In this document: positions 23,601-36,203 of the stretch, one piece after another
Position numbering within the stretch: the stretch's first letter is position 1
Layout of the letters: the number at the start of each line of letters is the position of its first letter
Assembly: GCA_024364735.1 (NCBI GenBank)
Contig: JAGFNQ010006457.1
Location: 1 to 64,000, forward strand
From: Boesenbergia rotunda
Taxonomy: Eukaryota; Streptophyta; Magnoliopsida; Zingiberales; Zingiberaceae
Length of the DNA stretch: 64,000 nucleotides
Direction: 5' to 3'
Notes under the pieces: generated by a model
Database searches by the model: none
What the model was told of the DNA's origin: nothing
What the model saw: only the letters and a program-made list of their open reading frames with translations
Program-made: the position numbers and the translations under genes

Positions 23601-24335
23601 TTCTTGATTTTTTAGACCTTAGATGGGAAGAAGAAGGAAGACTTGTTGTCTCTTGATCACCCCTAGCCTTGGAACCTTAGGAAACCTTTAGATCTTGGTG
23701 GTAGGACCTTCTTGTGGAGTTTTCCCAAGGGAAAATCTCCCTTGTAGATTTCGTCTAGGATGAGAAAGAAGGAGGAAGAGAATGTAATTGATGGAGAGAA
23801 GAGAATAACTCCCAAAACCCCCCCTCTTTATAACCCATTAAGGTGGTGAATGAAGAGTCTCTCCATGACTCTTCATCTTCTTCTTAATCTCAACTTATAT
23901 CCACTTCATTTCCTCATAGAAATCCTTTGCTAGGTGAGTTGGTTAAGGCTTACATGGTTGTACAAGAGGTCCAAGATTCAATCCTTGGCTCATGCACCTT
24001 TATTTTTATTTTATTTTCATTTCATTTATTTTATTATTTTTATTTCTTAAATTCCGAAAATCCTCCTAAAATCACCCATAATTATGCCAATATTCCTAAA
24101 TAAAATTCTTTTATATTTATATTAATTTTACCTAATTTATATTAAATTTACCTAATTAATATCTATTTTTGGAGTCCATTTAAAGCTCATTAGTACCTAG
24201 TTTTTCTCAATTTATATGAGAAAATATGGATTTCTAGGCCCAATTTTACATAATTATTTCTGGGCCCCTCGGAAAATTATCTAGATATGGTCAATATTTT
24301 AAGAAAATATTAAGAGAATTTTTTGGATCGTTATA
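20620..24335 (-). repeat. 5' LTR of the chromovirus (3.7 kb)
   Basis: Bounded by the PBS on one side and by the TATAACGATCC start at 24335, matching 18115 of the other LTR. It contains CTTAGCATCATGTCATA repeats (20770-20860), ATCATGGCATTCTAAC...CATAAACATAA repeats (about 21380-21760) and the ~180-bp array at 22820-23510. A direct repeat around the GGCGTTCTTAAGGTGCCCAT motif lies at 22036 and 22116. Confidence 0.9.
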
Positions 24336-25189
24336 AAATAATCCTACATTTAATGCTTTGTTTCTTTGATATTAGTTATTATTTACTTGTGTAATTGATA
24401 AAAGTTTGTAATAGATTTTTCCACCACCGAAAGGTATTCGGAAAGGAGAAAGATAGTGAATCGCGTTCCATACTGAAGCCTAATTGGACGTAACACCCTG
24501 GGGGCCTCAACCAACTAAATTGATAATCTTCCTGATCTTGTCTTTTAAGTTGCTTGTTTTATTATTCTGCTATATTTTAATCTAATATATAGACAAGAAC
24601 GAACCCGAAGAGACATAGAAGAAAAACAAGTATTAAAGTTGGATGTGCTCTTCATTAGACTAACCATTTGAGAAGCAGGCTACAGGTATTTTTTGTTTGT
24701 TTATTTTTATTTTTTTTTAAAAAGTACAAAAATAAATGGAATACAAAGAAAAACATGACTTTACATCTCCGATCCACCACCTTACTAGTCGTAGGATTTC
24801 AACTATTAGAGATCGACAATAGAAACCTTTGTGTTGATGACCAGCTTTAACAACTGAGTTACGTTGAAGAAGTCTTCTCAAAATTTAGAAGCAAATACCA
24901 TGGTAACAAAATTAATTTTAAATATTTTACTTAATAATATTAAATGTAGGTTAAGTAAGTTCAAAGCCGCCAACGACCTTTGGACTCCACTGATGAGCTT
25001 CACAAGGATCCATCGAAATTAGAAGAATAAGTCCGAATCATTAGAGGTCTAGGAGGAGAGTCTTAATAAAGATTCAAAACATAAGAATTTTAATTCGAAT
25101 CTCAAATACCTTATATTTTTTTAAAGTGCAGCAAAAGAGAGCACTAAAAAAATATTTAGTGCCCTGCTTTAAAAAGTAGATCTATATTA
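24336..25189. other. intergenic DNA
   Basis: AT-rich, no gene recognised. The 24450-24520 stretch is GC-richer but matches nothing known to me. Confidence 0.5.
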
Positions 25190-25402
25190 GGGCATTTGAT
25201 ATACATTTGATAATAAAAATGGTAATAAATTTTGATTCAAAGGTTTATGAATTAGTGATAATTTAGTGGGGGTCACATTAAAAAATAAGAAATATTATAT
25301 CCGTATTTTGATTCTAATTCCTGTATATTAAACATCATTAATAGGAATCAAATATATTTTATTCTCATTCCTGTCTTCTAAATCCGTTTACCAAGCGCCC
25401 CC
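25190..25402. mobile_element. short MITE candidate
   Basis: About 213 bp with imperfect inverted ends: GGGCATTTGATATACATT against (reverse complement of the right end) GGGGGCGCTTGGTAAACGG. Inside are GGAATCAAA and TTTGATTC in opposite orientations. Flanks are TTA and TAA. Typical of GGGCxTTTGGT-end plant MITEs. Confidence 0.5.
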
Positions 25403-27304
25403 TAATACTCACAAAGAATATCCAAGGATCCCGAGAGTGTTTAAGGTTAATAAAATTTAAGTTATATGAAAGTCAGTTATTTAAATCACATGACATATTG
25501 CATGCTTTAGATTACTCTCATTTTGATAACTTTAATAAAATAAATATGCATCATAAATCTGGATCACAATACACACTGTCGTAACAAAATAAATAATTCA
25601 ATTTTAATTGATAATCTAATTAATTTTATTAATTTGAATTTAATTAAAACCATGATTAATTATTATTTATTTAATTTAAATTACTAATAATCAGATTAAT
25701 CAAGACTTATCAAATCAATCAAAACTTATTCATGTTGATCAAAATTGTAATAAGAACAATTAAAATCTTGATCAAAATTTTAATAAGATCAATTAATAAG
25801 ATTTTTTTTCTCTTTTTCTCTATCCTATCCCTCCCCGTTTTGTTAAGGAATTTTTTAGTAAACAGAGCATTAATATTTAAAATTTATCTAAATGCCTAAA
25901 TTTTATTAATAGTGGAATGGAAGACTGAGAAGACGTGGCACCCATACTAAAAAGAAATATTCATTATTTATTTGTTAGAGTAAAACATCACATGCCCACG
26001 TAATGACAACCAAGTGGTGATGAAGCATTTATATATCATATCATATGGCTTGTTGTGAGAGTAAGAATTTAATTAATTAATTAATTAAATAATTAGGCCT
26101 AGGCATATGCTCAATTATTCCAAACAAGGCATGCGACATTTCCAATTAATTTTAATCATAAATAACAAGAATGAGTTTTTAAAGCTTATTTTAGATAAGA
26201 AAAATGGAGAATTTATATATATATAGCTAGAACAGCCACCTCATTTGTGCATAAAAGTGAGCATTTCAATTTAGCCACCTATTGTCTATTATTTGATTTA
26301 TTATCAAACTTTTAAAAACATCCCTACTTTTTGAAAAATTTCATTCTACATTCAATTAGAAGCTTAGCACAAATATTTATTAATTTATTATTTAATTCAT
26401 TTGATATTTTTATAGGGACTCTAGTCTTATCTATGTTTGGATGGGTGAGGGAAGGTTCATCATCAATAGAAAGAAAAGAAAGGGAAAATAAAATATTTAT
26501 ATTCCTCTTATTTAGAAGAAAAGGGGAGTTAATTAACATAACATGTGTAATAATGGACTTCCATTTCCATTTCTCTTTGCAACTTTCCTTTCATTTTCTT
26601 CCCATCTCCCGTGTCAATGGACTTTCAAAATCATCAAAATTTTCATCTTCAATCTCTGACTTGTTCTACTTTTAATTTGTGATTTTTTCTAATGAATTCG
26701 CAAAGTAGCCATATTGTCAACATCTACATTATCGTTATGTCCAACGAAGAGTCTCACTGACAAGCTAAGTAGCCAACTCCAGTGAACTAGTACTGTAATA
26801 TAATCTTTTGAGTCAGATCGCTTAGAGCGCCAACCATCTCCTCCTAAAGAAAATGAAACAACTACATTAGCGACCCCCTACAACAACCCCCGCATTATAT
26901 GGAGGGAGGCTTAACAAAAGCATAGGTCACAAGCGCATGACGGAATATCTATGAATGACGAAATCTTTGGAATTTGACCCCTGTCCATCCGGACATAATA
27001 CCATATGCTTACCATCTGTACTAAGCTATGAGGGTTATCTCCTTCTCAAGATCTAGCAGCCCGAGGATAAAATTAGAATAATTTTTTTTTGAATTCCCCT
27101 TCCTTACTCCCAAAATTAGAGTGTAAAAAATTCTATCTCATCTCTCCCTTGCAAGCTTAAAGTTATCCGTTCATCTCCTCCACCTCGTTAACTTATTCCT
27201 TCCTAAACAACGCTAAAAGTTCTCCACTTCTTATTTATTTATTTTTTCTTCTTCATTACCCATCTTCACCTAAATAGAGTGTTACAGTTGATAGGTGATA
27301 TTAG
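25403..27304. other. AT-rich intergenic DNA
   Basis: No gene. Many AATTAATT/TTAATTAA runs (25590-25800, 26070-26100). The short ORFs here have no recognisable content. Confidence 0.55.
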
Positions 27305-30300
27305 ATGGAAGTGGACGTACATGAGAATTAGTATTTATCAAAAGACACATCAGGGTTTTATTTTTACCAAAGGACACATTCATTTTAGTGATCTTCCTCT
27401 TATAACCCTCTCGCTAAGTATTGTCATTCTCTTTCTCAGTAACGAATCTCGAGACATCTAAACCTGTTTTTTCAGATTTTTCATTTTAAAATAATATATT
27501 ATGGGAATTTGTTAAAAAATATAAGATAAAAAAAGAAAAAATATTTGAGTTAAAAGAAATATCTCTTCCAATATGATTTCAAAAATATGAAAAGATGATT
27601 TTTTTATTTTTGATTAATATAAATTAATATATTAAATAATATTTAATTAATATATTAATATATATAAAAAACTTATCAAAACACGTGATTTCAGATTCAA
27701 ACGCAGGGTCTGAAGTCACCCTAGGAGGGCCTGAAGTCAAATGACTTCAGGCCCTGCGTGCATTTAAACTTTTTTCATTTTAAAATTTTTTTTATAATAT
27801 TTAATTATGATTTATTAAATTTATTATTAATAGGGTAATATTTTATGTTGCAAACTTCTAATGATTATAAATTGTGTTGCAATAGGAGTTTTTTAGGTCT
27901 ATCAGTGAGTTTTCACCAAAACCCACTTATGGACCTAGGATATTTGGATTTCTCAAAACCCAATATCAATAGTTAGAGTTGAGCTAGGAGATGATATTTT
28001 TGGTGTCCAAATTTCTAATGATTATAAATTATGTTGCAATAGGAGTTTTTTAGGTCTATCAGTGAGTTTTCACCAAAACCCACTGATGGACTTATGATAT
28101 TTGGATTTCTCAAAACCCAATATCAATAATTAGATTTGAGCTAGGATGCATCGGTGGGTTTCGGTGAAAACTCTATTTAGAATTTCTCCATACTTGATAT
28201 CTCTATTTAGAATTTACATACCTAGGAGATGTTATTTCTGATGTGCAAACTTAGTACCAATAATTTTTCAGTTATGTTCTCTAACGGTATCAGTTGGCAC
28301 AGAAAGATGTAGTCATATTTATACATATATACAACTACAAATTTTTTTGGTCATTTTCATATATTTTACTCACTGAAATTTTTGGTCATCTATGCAACTA
28401 CAAACTTAGTACCAATAAAAATATTTTAGGCCTAAAGAGTGCTTGAAATAAGTCCTAAAATTTCGCCAAAACCCACTGATGGACCTACGATATTTGAATT
28501 TCTTAATACTTGATATCACTAGGTTGGGTTGAGCTAGGAGAAGGTAATTATGATGTCAAAACTTAAGTCCTAACCACAAAAAATGATTTTCTTGTGTCGT
28601 GCCACTTGTTCATCCTAGAAAACTCCTATTGCAACATAATTTATAATCATTAGAAGTTTGGACACCAAAAATACCATCTTCTAGCTCAAATCTAACTATT
28701 GATATTGGATTTTGAGAAATCCAAATATCCTAAGTCTATCAGTGTGTTTTGGTAAAAACTCACTGATAAACCTAATAAAACTCCTATTGCAACATAATTT
28801 ATAATCATTAGAAGTTTAGACACCAAAAATACCATCTCCTAGCTCAACTCTAATTATGGATATTAAGTTTTGAGAAATCCAAATATCCTAGGTCCTTCAG
28901 TGGATTTTGGTGAAAACCCACTTATAGTCTTAAAAAACTCTTATTGCAACATAATTTATAATCATGATTTCAAATAATATATTATGGGAATTGGTTAAAA
29001 AATGTAAGATAAAAAAGAAAAAATATTTGAGTTAAAAGAAATATCTCTTCCAACATGATTTCAAAAATATAAAGAGATGATTTTTTATTTTTGATTAATA
29101 TAAATTAATATATTAAATAATATTTAATAAATATATTAATATATAAAATAATCTATCAAAACACGTGATTTCAGATTCAAACGCAGAGTCTGAAGTCATC
29201 CTAGGAGGGCTTGAAGTCAAATGACTTCAGGCCCTGCGTGCATTCAAATTTTTTTTCATTTTAAAAATATTTTTTATAATATTTAATTATGATTTATTAA
29301 ATTAATGTTTTATAGGATAATCTTTTATGTTGCAAACTTCTTATGATTATAAATTATGTTGCAATAGGAGTTTTTTAGGTCTATCAGTAGATTTTCACCA
29401 AAACCCATTGATAGACCTAAGACATTTGGATTTCTCAAAACCCAATATCAATAGTTAGAGTTGAGCTAGGAGATGATATTTTTGGTGTCCAAATTTCTAA
29501 TGATTATAAATTATGTTGCAATAGGAGTTTTTTAGGTCTATAGTTAGTTTTCACCAAAACCCACTGATAAACTTAGGATATTTGGATTTCTCAAAACCCA
29601 ATATCAATAATTAGATTTGAGCTAGGATGCATCAGTGGGTTTTGGTGAAAACCCACTGATGAACCTAGGATACTTGAATTTCTCCATACTTGATATCTCT
29701 ATTTAGAATTTACCTAGGAGATGTTATTTCTGATGTGCAAATTTAGTACCAATAATTTTCAGTTATGTTCTCTAACGGCATCAGTTGGCACAGAAAGATG
29801 CAGTCATGTTTATACATCTATACAACTACAAATTTTTTGGTCATTTTCATATATTTTACTCAGTGAAATTTTTGGTCATCTATGCAACTACAAACTTAGT
29901 ACCAATAAAAATATTTCAAACCCAAAGAGGGTCAGAAATAAGTCCTGAAATTTCGCTAAAACTCACTGATGGACCTACGATATTTGAATTTCTTAATACT
30001 TGATATCACTAGGTTGGGTTGAGCTAGGAGAAGGTAATAATGATGTCAAAACTTAAGTCCTAACCACTAAAAATGATTTCCTTGTGGCGTGCCACTTGTT
30101 CATCCTAGAAAACTCCTATTGCAACATAATTTATAATCATTAGAAGTTTGGACACAAAAATATCATCTCCTAGCTAAAATCTAACTATTGATATTGGGTT
30201 TTGAGAAATCCAAATATCCTAAGTCTATCAGTGGGTTTTGGTGAAAACTCACTGATAGACCTAAAAAAACTCCTATTACAACATAATTTATAATCATTAG

Positions 30301-31045
30301 AAGTTTGGAAACCAAAAATATCATCTCCTAGCTCAACTCTAATTATGGATATTAGGTTTTGAGAAATCCAAATATCCTAGATTCATCAGTGGGTTTTGAA
30401 CCCACTGATAGACCTAAAAAACTCTTATTGCAATATAATTTATAATCATTAGAAGTTTGCAACATAAAAAATTACCCTATAAATAATTAATTTAATAAAT
30501 TGATTAAATATTAAAAAAAATATTTTTAAAATGAAAAAAATTTTGAATGCACGCAGGGCCTGAAGTCATCTGGCTTCATGCCCACACAGGGCCTGAAGTC
30601 AAATGGCTTCAGGCCCTCTTAGGGTGACTTGAGGTCCTGCGTTTGAATATGAAATCACGTGTTTTGATAGGTTTTTTATATATTAATATATTTATTAAAT
30701 ATTATTTAATATATTAATGTATATTAATCAAATATAAAAAATTATCTCTTTATATTTTTTAAATCACGTTGGAAGAGATGTTTCTTTTAATTGAAATATT
30801 TTTTCTTTCTTTACTTTACATTTTTTAGCCGATTCCCATAATATATTATTTTAAAATGAAAAGTCTGAAAAAACTGGTTTAGATGTCTCGGGATTTGTTA
30901 TTGAGAAAGAGAAAGAGAAAGATAATATTTGGCGGGAGGGGTATAAGAGGAAGTTCACTAATTAAAATGAATGTACCATTTGGTAAAAATAAAACTTTGA
31001 TATGCCTTTTGATAAATATCAATTCTCAGATGCGTCATTCGGTGA
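27305..31045. mobile_element. non-coding foldback element with nested inverted and direct repeats
   Basis: The left arm (27305-27840) is the reverse complement of the right arm (about 30480-31045): shared TGAGAATT, ATTTATCAAAAG, CTCGAGACATCTAAACC and AAATCACGTG landmarks. Between them a ~1.48-kb unit is tandemly duplicated (27490-28972 and 28973-30478). Each unit is itself an inverted repeat, with CTATTGCAACATAATTTAT arms at its two ends. Short perfect hairpins recur, such as CCTGAAGTCAAATGACTTCAGG-type and CACTGATAGACCTA-type. No ORF is conserved. A transposase-less foldback transposon is likeliest. Confidence 0.75.
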
Positions 31046-31843
31046 AAAGTCGAAATAACTATTAAGCTGCTGCATATGGTTTTCTTATATATAAAAAAAG
31101 AGAAAGTTATCATTTTGAATTCAAGCCGGAGTATGTCAAATAAGGACATGGGTAACAAAGGAATATTAAGAATGTTAACAAGAAATGAATGCATTTACGC
31201 ATAAAAAAAGGAAACTATCGACTTTATTTATTGCTTGGGACGTTTATAATTAATTGTTAAAACTTATGACTAAGATAAATTCATCAATATTCTTTTACAA
31301 ACTAATATTTTTAAGATTATCCTTAATTACCATAGAAAAATTAAATTGTAGATGGAAGACAATCTTGTCGAATATTACTAGAGAAAAAAAGATTTTATTC
31401 TTTTAGATTTTTGAAAGTTTTAAGTTGGTATCATTGGAAATGTGAATGGAAGGAGAGAAAGGATAACCACATTGAAAATTTTATATTATATTAATTAGTT
31501 TAAATTATTTTACATGCATTAATTATATGATTAAATGCTCAAGGAGAAATTCTCTTTCATGATACGGTCCACTCTGAGAGTCTATTTATTCCCGACTCAG
31601 CAGCGCTAGCGTAGCATGGTTATCGCTCGGCAGCTCAGTCTTTCAACAAAAAAATCGAAATTCGTTCTGTGTATATTTCCGATAGATAAAATTTATTCAG
31701 TGTAATTAATTAATTTCAATTCAGTTCAACTGTCCAATTTATTCAGTGTAATTTAAAAAAAAGTTACAGTATGTTTAATGTAAAAATAAAGAATTCCCTT
31801 TTCATTTTTATTATCAAACTCATAAATTATTATAATTACCGTG
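31046..31843. other. intergenic DNA
   Basis: AT-rich spacer between the foldback element and the MITE palindrome. Nothing coding seen. Confidence 0.5.
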
Positions 31844-32209
31844 AGTAATGATTGGGAGAGTAAATTTGGGAGAGTGAACGGGAGAGTGAATGACGTGTAG
31901 CTAATGTGTACATGTTCGATCGCCGATCGGACACCACCGATGACCTCTAATTGCCGTCCCGAATCAAATTATGTCCTAAGAAGATGGTGAACCCGACAGG
32001 GTCGCCGGTAATTGAGATCTCGTCGGATTGACGGTGAATGCGACGAGATCATAATTGCGGCGATTCCCGATGAGTTCACCGATCTTCTTAGGACATAGTT
32101 TGATTCGGGACGATGATCAGAGGCCGCCGGTGGTGTCCGATCGACGATCGGACGTATATACAATAACTGTCACGTCATTCACTCTCCCAAATTCACTCTC
32201 CCTATCATT
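31844..32209 (+). mobile_element. MITE (GGGAGAGTGAA family), first arm of a palindrome
   Basis: About 366 bp. Its own ends are inverted repeats of ~120 bp or more (GGGAGAGTGAATGACGTG..., with GATCGGACACCACCG and TTTGATTCGGGAC). The loop also pairs with itself (GGTGAACCC...GAGTTCACC). It is almost entirely self-complementary, with no coding capacity. Confidence 0.85.
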
Positions 32210-32249
32210 CATCATTAAATTCTCACTAATGAAGAATAATAATAAGAGT

Positions 32250-32617
32250 AATGATAGGGAGAGTGAATGAGAGAGTGAATGACGTGACAGTTATTGTATA
32301 CACGTCCGATCGTCGATCGGACACCACCGGCGGCCTCTGATCACCGTCCCGAATCAAACTATGTCCTAAAAAGATCGGTGAACTCATCGAGAATCGCCGC
32401 AATTATGATCTTGTCGCATTCACCGTCAATCCGCGCGAGATCTCAATTACCGGCGACTCTGCCGGGTTCACCATTTTTTTAGGACATAGTTTGATTCGGG
32501 ACGGCAATCAGAGGTCATCGGTGGTGTCCGATCTGCGATCGAACATGTACACATTAGCTACACGTTATTTACTCTCCCGTTCACTCTCCCAAATTCACTC
32601 TTCCCATCATTACTCTA
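32250..32617 (-). mobile_element. MITE (GGGAGAGTGAA family), inverted second copy
   Basis: Reverse complement of 31844-32209 with scattered differences, separated from it by about 40 bp. Together they form a ~775-bp palindrome ending about 115 bp before the upstream ORF and 295 bp before the kinase start codon. Confidence 0.85.
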
Positions 32618-32731
32618 ATAATAATTATTTATTAATACTTATATCGCCTCCTTACTTTAAATCGGCTTCTTTCGCCGTGTTCATTATTCAAGAACCAGTG
32701 AAGTCGAAGAGAGAGGGTCGGTGGCAAAGCA

Positions 32732-32815
32732 ATGGAGGGTCTCGTCGAGATCAAGGATTTCTGGCGAAAGGGTTGGGATTTTGTCATCTCCCGTTCTGCT
32801 TCCACTCCACACTGA
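32732..32815 (+). CDS. upstream ORF in the kinase leader
   Basis: A 27-residue ORF (MEGLVEIKDFWRKGWDF..., stop at 32813-32815) lies wholly upstream of the main ATG at 32913. Its ATG context (AAGCAATGG, G at +4) is good, so scanning ribosomes would probably recognise it. Whether it is in the mature transcript depends on the unmapped transcription start. If present it would be expected to dampen translation of the kinase. Confidence 0.4.
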   Translation: MEGLVEIKDFWRKGWDFVISRSASTPH

Positions 32816-32912
32816 GGACGCTGAAACAGGCTGAGCGAGATCCCAGGAGCGGAAGCGGAGAGAGATCGAGATCACCGACAGAGGACGGAAGAGATTGATC
32901 TAAACCACGAGG

Positions 32913-35900
32913 ATGGCCATAGAAGAAGCTGCAAAGAGGAAGATGAGCAAGACAGGGGAGGCCTTTCAGCAGGAGCAGAAGACAGGGGAGGATGGCGTAG
33001 GCGGAGTGGGGAAGACGGTGGTGGTCGGTGTCAGGACGGACTCACAGAGCAGGGAACTGCTCACTTGGTCGCTGGTAAAGGCGGCTGCCACCGGCGACCG
33101 TGTTATCGCTCTCCACGTCCTGTACTCCGCTAATGATCCTGGCGATCAGCCCGCTGCTATGTTTTCGCTCGCCAAGGAACTCGACGCCATGCTCGCGGTC
33201 TACGAGGGCTTCTGCAATCTGAAGCAGGTTCGCTTCTCTTCTGCCTCGAAATCTTAGTCTTTTCCTCAAAATTGGGATTTTCCCATGGTTGGCTTTCGTT
33301 TCTGATCCATTTCTTTGGCAGATCGACCTCAAGCTGAAAATTTGCAAGGGCTCGTCGATTCGGAAGGTTTTGGTAAGCGAAGCGAAAGCTTTTGCTGCGT
33401 CGATGCTCATTCTTGGGGTCAACAAGAACAGCCACGCCGTGGGGTGAGTCGTAGTGGTTTCTAGTAGTTCAATGTCTTGCATCTTTCTTTGTCCTAGTAT
33501 TCACTCGCTTGAGTTGCTTTGACCTCTGTAGATCTTCTTCCATCTCCGTGGCTAAATTTTGTGCCAAAAAGCTGCAAAGCGATTGCTCTGTGGTTGCACT
33601 GAGCGAAGGGAAGATTGTTTTCCAGAGAGAAGCAACCGGTTAGTCTTTTGCTGCGAATCTTGTAGTCTCGCTTTCCTGTTTTTTCATCTCGCTTTTATTT
33701 TCTGTAATTTACGTAGTTTAATACTGTGAACAGAGAACACTAAGGCTCAGAAAAAGTCGCGCAAACCAAGTAAGATTAACCGCGATGAGCACAACGAATT
33801 ATTCTGTCTCCTCCCGATGGTAGTGCCGAAGAGATTGATTGAAAAAGACTCCGACCCTCCATTCGTTCCAATTGAGTTGCATGGTTGTAGAGCTTCTGAT
33901 GATAAAAGTTTATCCACTGCTGGTATATCACCTAAAAATAGTTGTTCAATCTGCCCACCTGAAAATGATACTCATCCATCAAATGAGTTGAAGAACAGAG
34001 GTCAATTGGCCGTTGTTCCATCGAGTAAATCTGAAGTTTCCCCAAGCAACTCTACTCCCACTGTGGCTAAAGATTTACGGGAACCCTGGCATGGTTGGTC
34101 TTCACTTAGGAGGTCTGTTTTAATCTTTCAATGGGCAAAGCGGTTACCAAGTCGACAAACTTCCGTGCATCCAGATTGTAAGTGGAAGAAGTTAGATGGA
34201 GATGTAAGAGTCCGCCTTGAAGGAGGAAATGAAGAAACTGTTCAGGTTCAAGGTGATTCACCACCATCCCGTTTTCTTCTCATTGATGCTGAAGGTAGGT
34301 TGCTTGAAGAATTGGAGTTTCTTCAGGAGAAGTATTCGTCTATTGGTATATTATTCAAACACGAGGATCTTGTGCAGGCAACGTCTAACTTCTCTCAAGG
34401 TTCGCTTCCCTAAGTTTGTGATGCATTGCAGCTTGTAATCATCTGACCTTTTTAAATCTTAGTTCAATGTGTAATGCAGAGAATTTGATTGGGAAGGGTG
34501 GTAGTAGCAGTGTCTACAAAGGCTATCTTTCAGATGGCAAAGAATTAGCTGTAAAGATCTTGAAACCATCTAAAGATGCATTAAAGGAGTTTGTTTCAGA
34601 GATTGAGATCATCACCACTTTGAATCACAAGAACATTATCTCATTGCTTGGGTTTTGCTTTGAGAATATTGGCCTGATGTTGGTCTACAACTACGTATCA
34701 CATGGTAGCTTGGAAGATCTCCTTCATGGTAAGCTATTTGCACCTGTGGTTTTGCTAGTTTCAATCTTTTATTTCCTTTTCTTTATCTGAGTAATGTGTA
34801 CCCTAACCAATGGTCCTCTAGGTGAGAATGCAAGCAATCATGTCTTTGGTTGGACTGAAAGATACAAAGTGGCAGTCGGTGTTGCAGAGGCACTTGATTA
34901 TTTACACGGTGGTTGTGGTACTGAACCTGTGATTCATAGGGATGTGAAATCTTCAAATATCCTTGTCTCCGAGGATTTTGAGCCACAGGTGTTGTATATT
35001 TTCGCTATAAGTCTTCTACAGTAGTTGTAGTTCCACTAACAATTTTTTTCCTGAATATTTCAGTTATCGGACTTTGGATTGGCAAAATGGGCATCGTCTT
35101 CAACATCACAACCAATTTTTGATGATGTTGCAGGAACTTTCGGGCATGGCTTTCTCTTTCCATTGATTTATTTTTGAGATTTTAAGTGCAACATTCTAAC
35201 CTACCGCTTCAATGACAGGTACTTAGCTCCTGAATACATTTTGTTTGGGAAAGTTAATGAAAAAATTGATGTCTATGCATATGGAGTTGTGCTTCTTGAG
35301 CTCCTTACTGGACGGAAGCCCATCAGTGCTGGTTGTCCTAATGACCAAGAGAGCCTTGTCTTGTGGGTAAGCTTTGATTGTTTTTTCTGTTGGCAATGTA
35401 TTCAAATCTAAAAGCTGTCAGCTGGATCTTGTTTTAAATTAACTTGATAATTTTCAAGAGTTTAAACTATTGTCTAGAGTAGAACACTGGCATCTTGAGA
35501 TTTATAAATCTTATCTTTGTTAAACTTATTAGAGGAAATTCAAGGCTTTTCGGGTAATTTACCCTATGTAATTGCAGGCAAAGCCAATCTTACAAGACGG
35601 AGATGTTAAGAAGCTAATAGATCCATGCTTAAAAAATGAATTCGATAGTGCTCAAGTGGAAAGGATGATCTTAGCTGCTTCCCTTTGTGTAAGGCGGCAA
35701 CATGGTGCGCGGCCTCAAATAGCCCTAGTAAGATGTTTTCTCCTGGTCGGAGTTCACGATAAATATATGTGTGTGTATAGTGATAGATATCTATGCTTGG
35801 TGATGTTAAGGGTTTTTGGACTTGAAAAAGTTTTTTTAGTAGAATTCACAAAGGTAGTATGGTCAGTGAATCCCTGTGCAACCTGTTTGTACTAGATTAT

Positions 35901-36203
35901 CTACTATTTTATTTTGATTTAAAAATCATGCAGCTTAGCTTATGTTGCAAACTCACGTGATTCCAGGTCCTGAAACTTCTCCGTGGAGATGATGATGCTG
36001 TTAAATTTGCAAGGTCAGAAGTCAGCTCTCATTCTGATGCAGCTGACGATGAAATTTTTAACCTAGAATCGGACATCCGCTCCCATCTTGCTCTAGCACT
36101 GCTTGATGTTGAGGACGACACAAACTCAGTTAACAGTGCCATGAGTACTTCTGTGGAAGACTACTTACAATGGAGATGGAGTTGTTCGTCAAGCTTCAAC
36201 TAA
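32913..36203 (+). CDS. receptor-like cytoplasmic kinase with N-terminal USP-like domain (10 exons, 746 aa)
   Basis: Exons: 32913-33227, 33322-33443, 33532-33638, 33734-34399, 34480-34728, 34822-34988, 35064-35143, 35219-35366, 35578-35727, 35967-36203. The sum is 2241 bases, one open frame. Residues ~25-180 form an adenine-nucleotide alpha-hydrolase (USP-like) domain (KTVVVGVRTDSQSRELLTW, GSSIRKVLVSEAK). A Ser/Pro-rich linker runs to ~395. The kinase domain has the Gly loop GKGGSSSVYKG from G408, Lys429 (AVK), Glu444, HRDVKSSN (Asp527), DFG at 545 and APE at 572. All catalytic residues are kept. There is no signal peptide or membrane segment, so it should be cytoplasmic, phosphorylating Ser/Thr. 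It resembles the plant RLCK VI type with a USP domain; substrates are unknown. All introns are GT-AG except intron 7, which reads GC-AG. Confidence 0.93.
35144..35218 (+). other. intron 7, apparent GC-AG intron
   Basis: Exon 7 must end in ...ACTTTCGG and exon 8 begin GTACTTAGC to give the conserved AGTFGYLAPE. The bases after TTCGG are GCATGG, so the donor is GC, not GT; the acceptor GACAG is normal. No nearby GT keeps the frame: reading on gives a TGA within the intron. GC-AG introns are a known minor class. Confidence 0.75.

Larger units (their letters stand above)
15843..24335 (-). mobile_element. internally deleted Ty3/gypsy chromovirus (Tekay/Del type)
   Basis: Minus-strand element. The 5' LTR is 20620-24335 (3716 bp, starting TATAACGATCC, a mutated TGTAACGACCC). 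The PBS is at 20601-20617, a 2.5-kb interior follows, then a polypurine tract (18116-18125) and a 3' LTR fragment (15843-18115). The interior keeps only the end of RNase H and the integrase with chromodomain; gag, protease and RT are gone. The integrase C-terminus and long LTRs fit Tekay/Del chromoviruses. Confidence 0.9.

Noticed and set aside
27279..27461. ORF whose product resembles that of 30958-31194 (IYQK..QxFIFTK)
   Set aside because: The similarity reflects the inverted arms of the foldback element; neither is conserved as a longer protein.
33042..33482. 146-codon ORF on the minus strand
   Set aside because: Shadow of kinase exons 1-2 and their intron; no domain.
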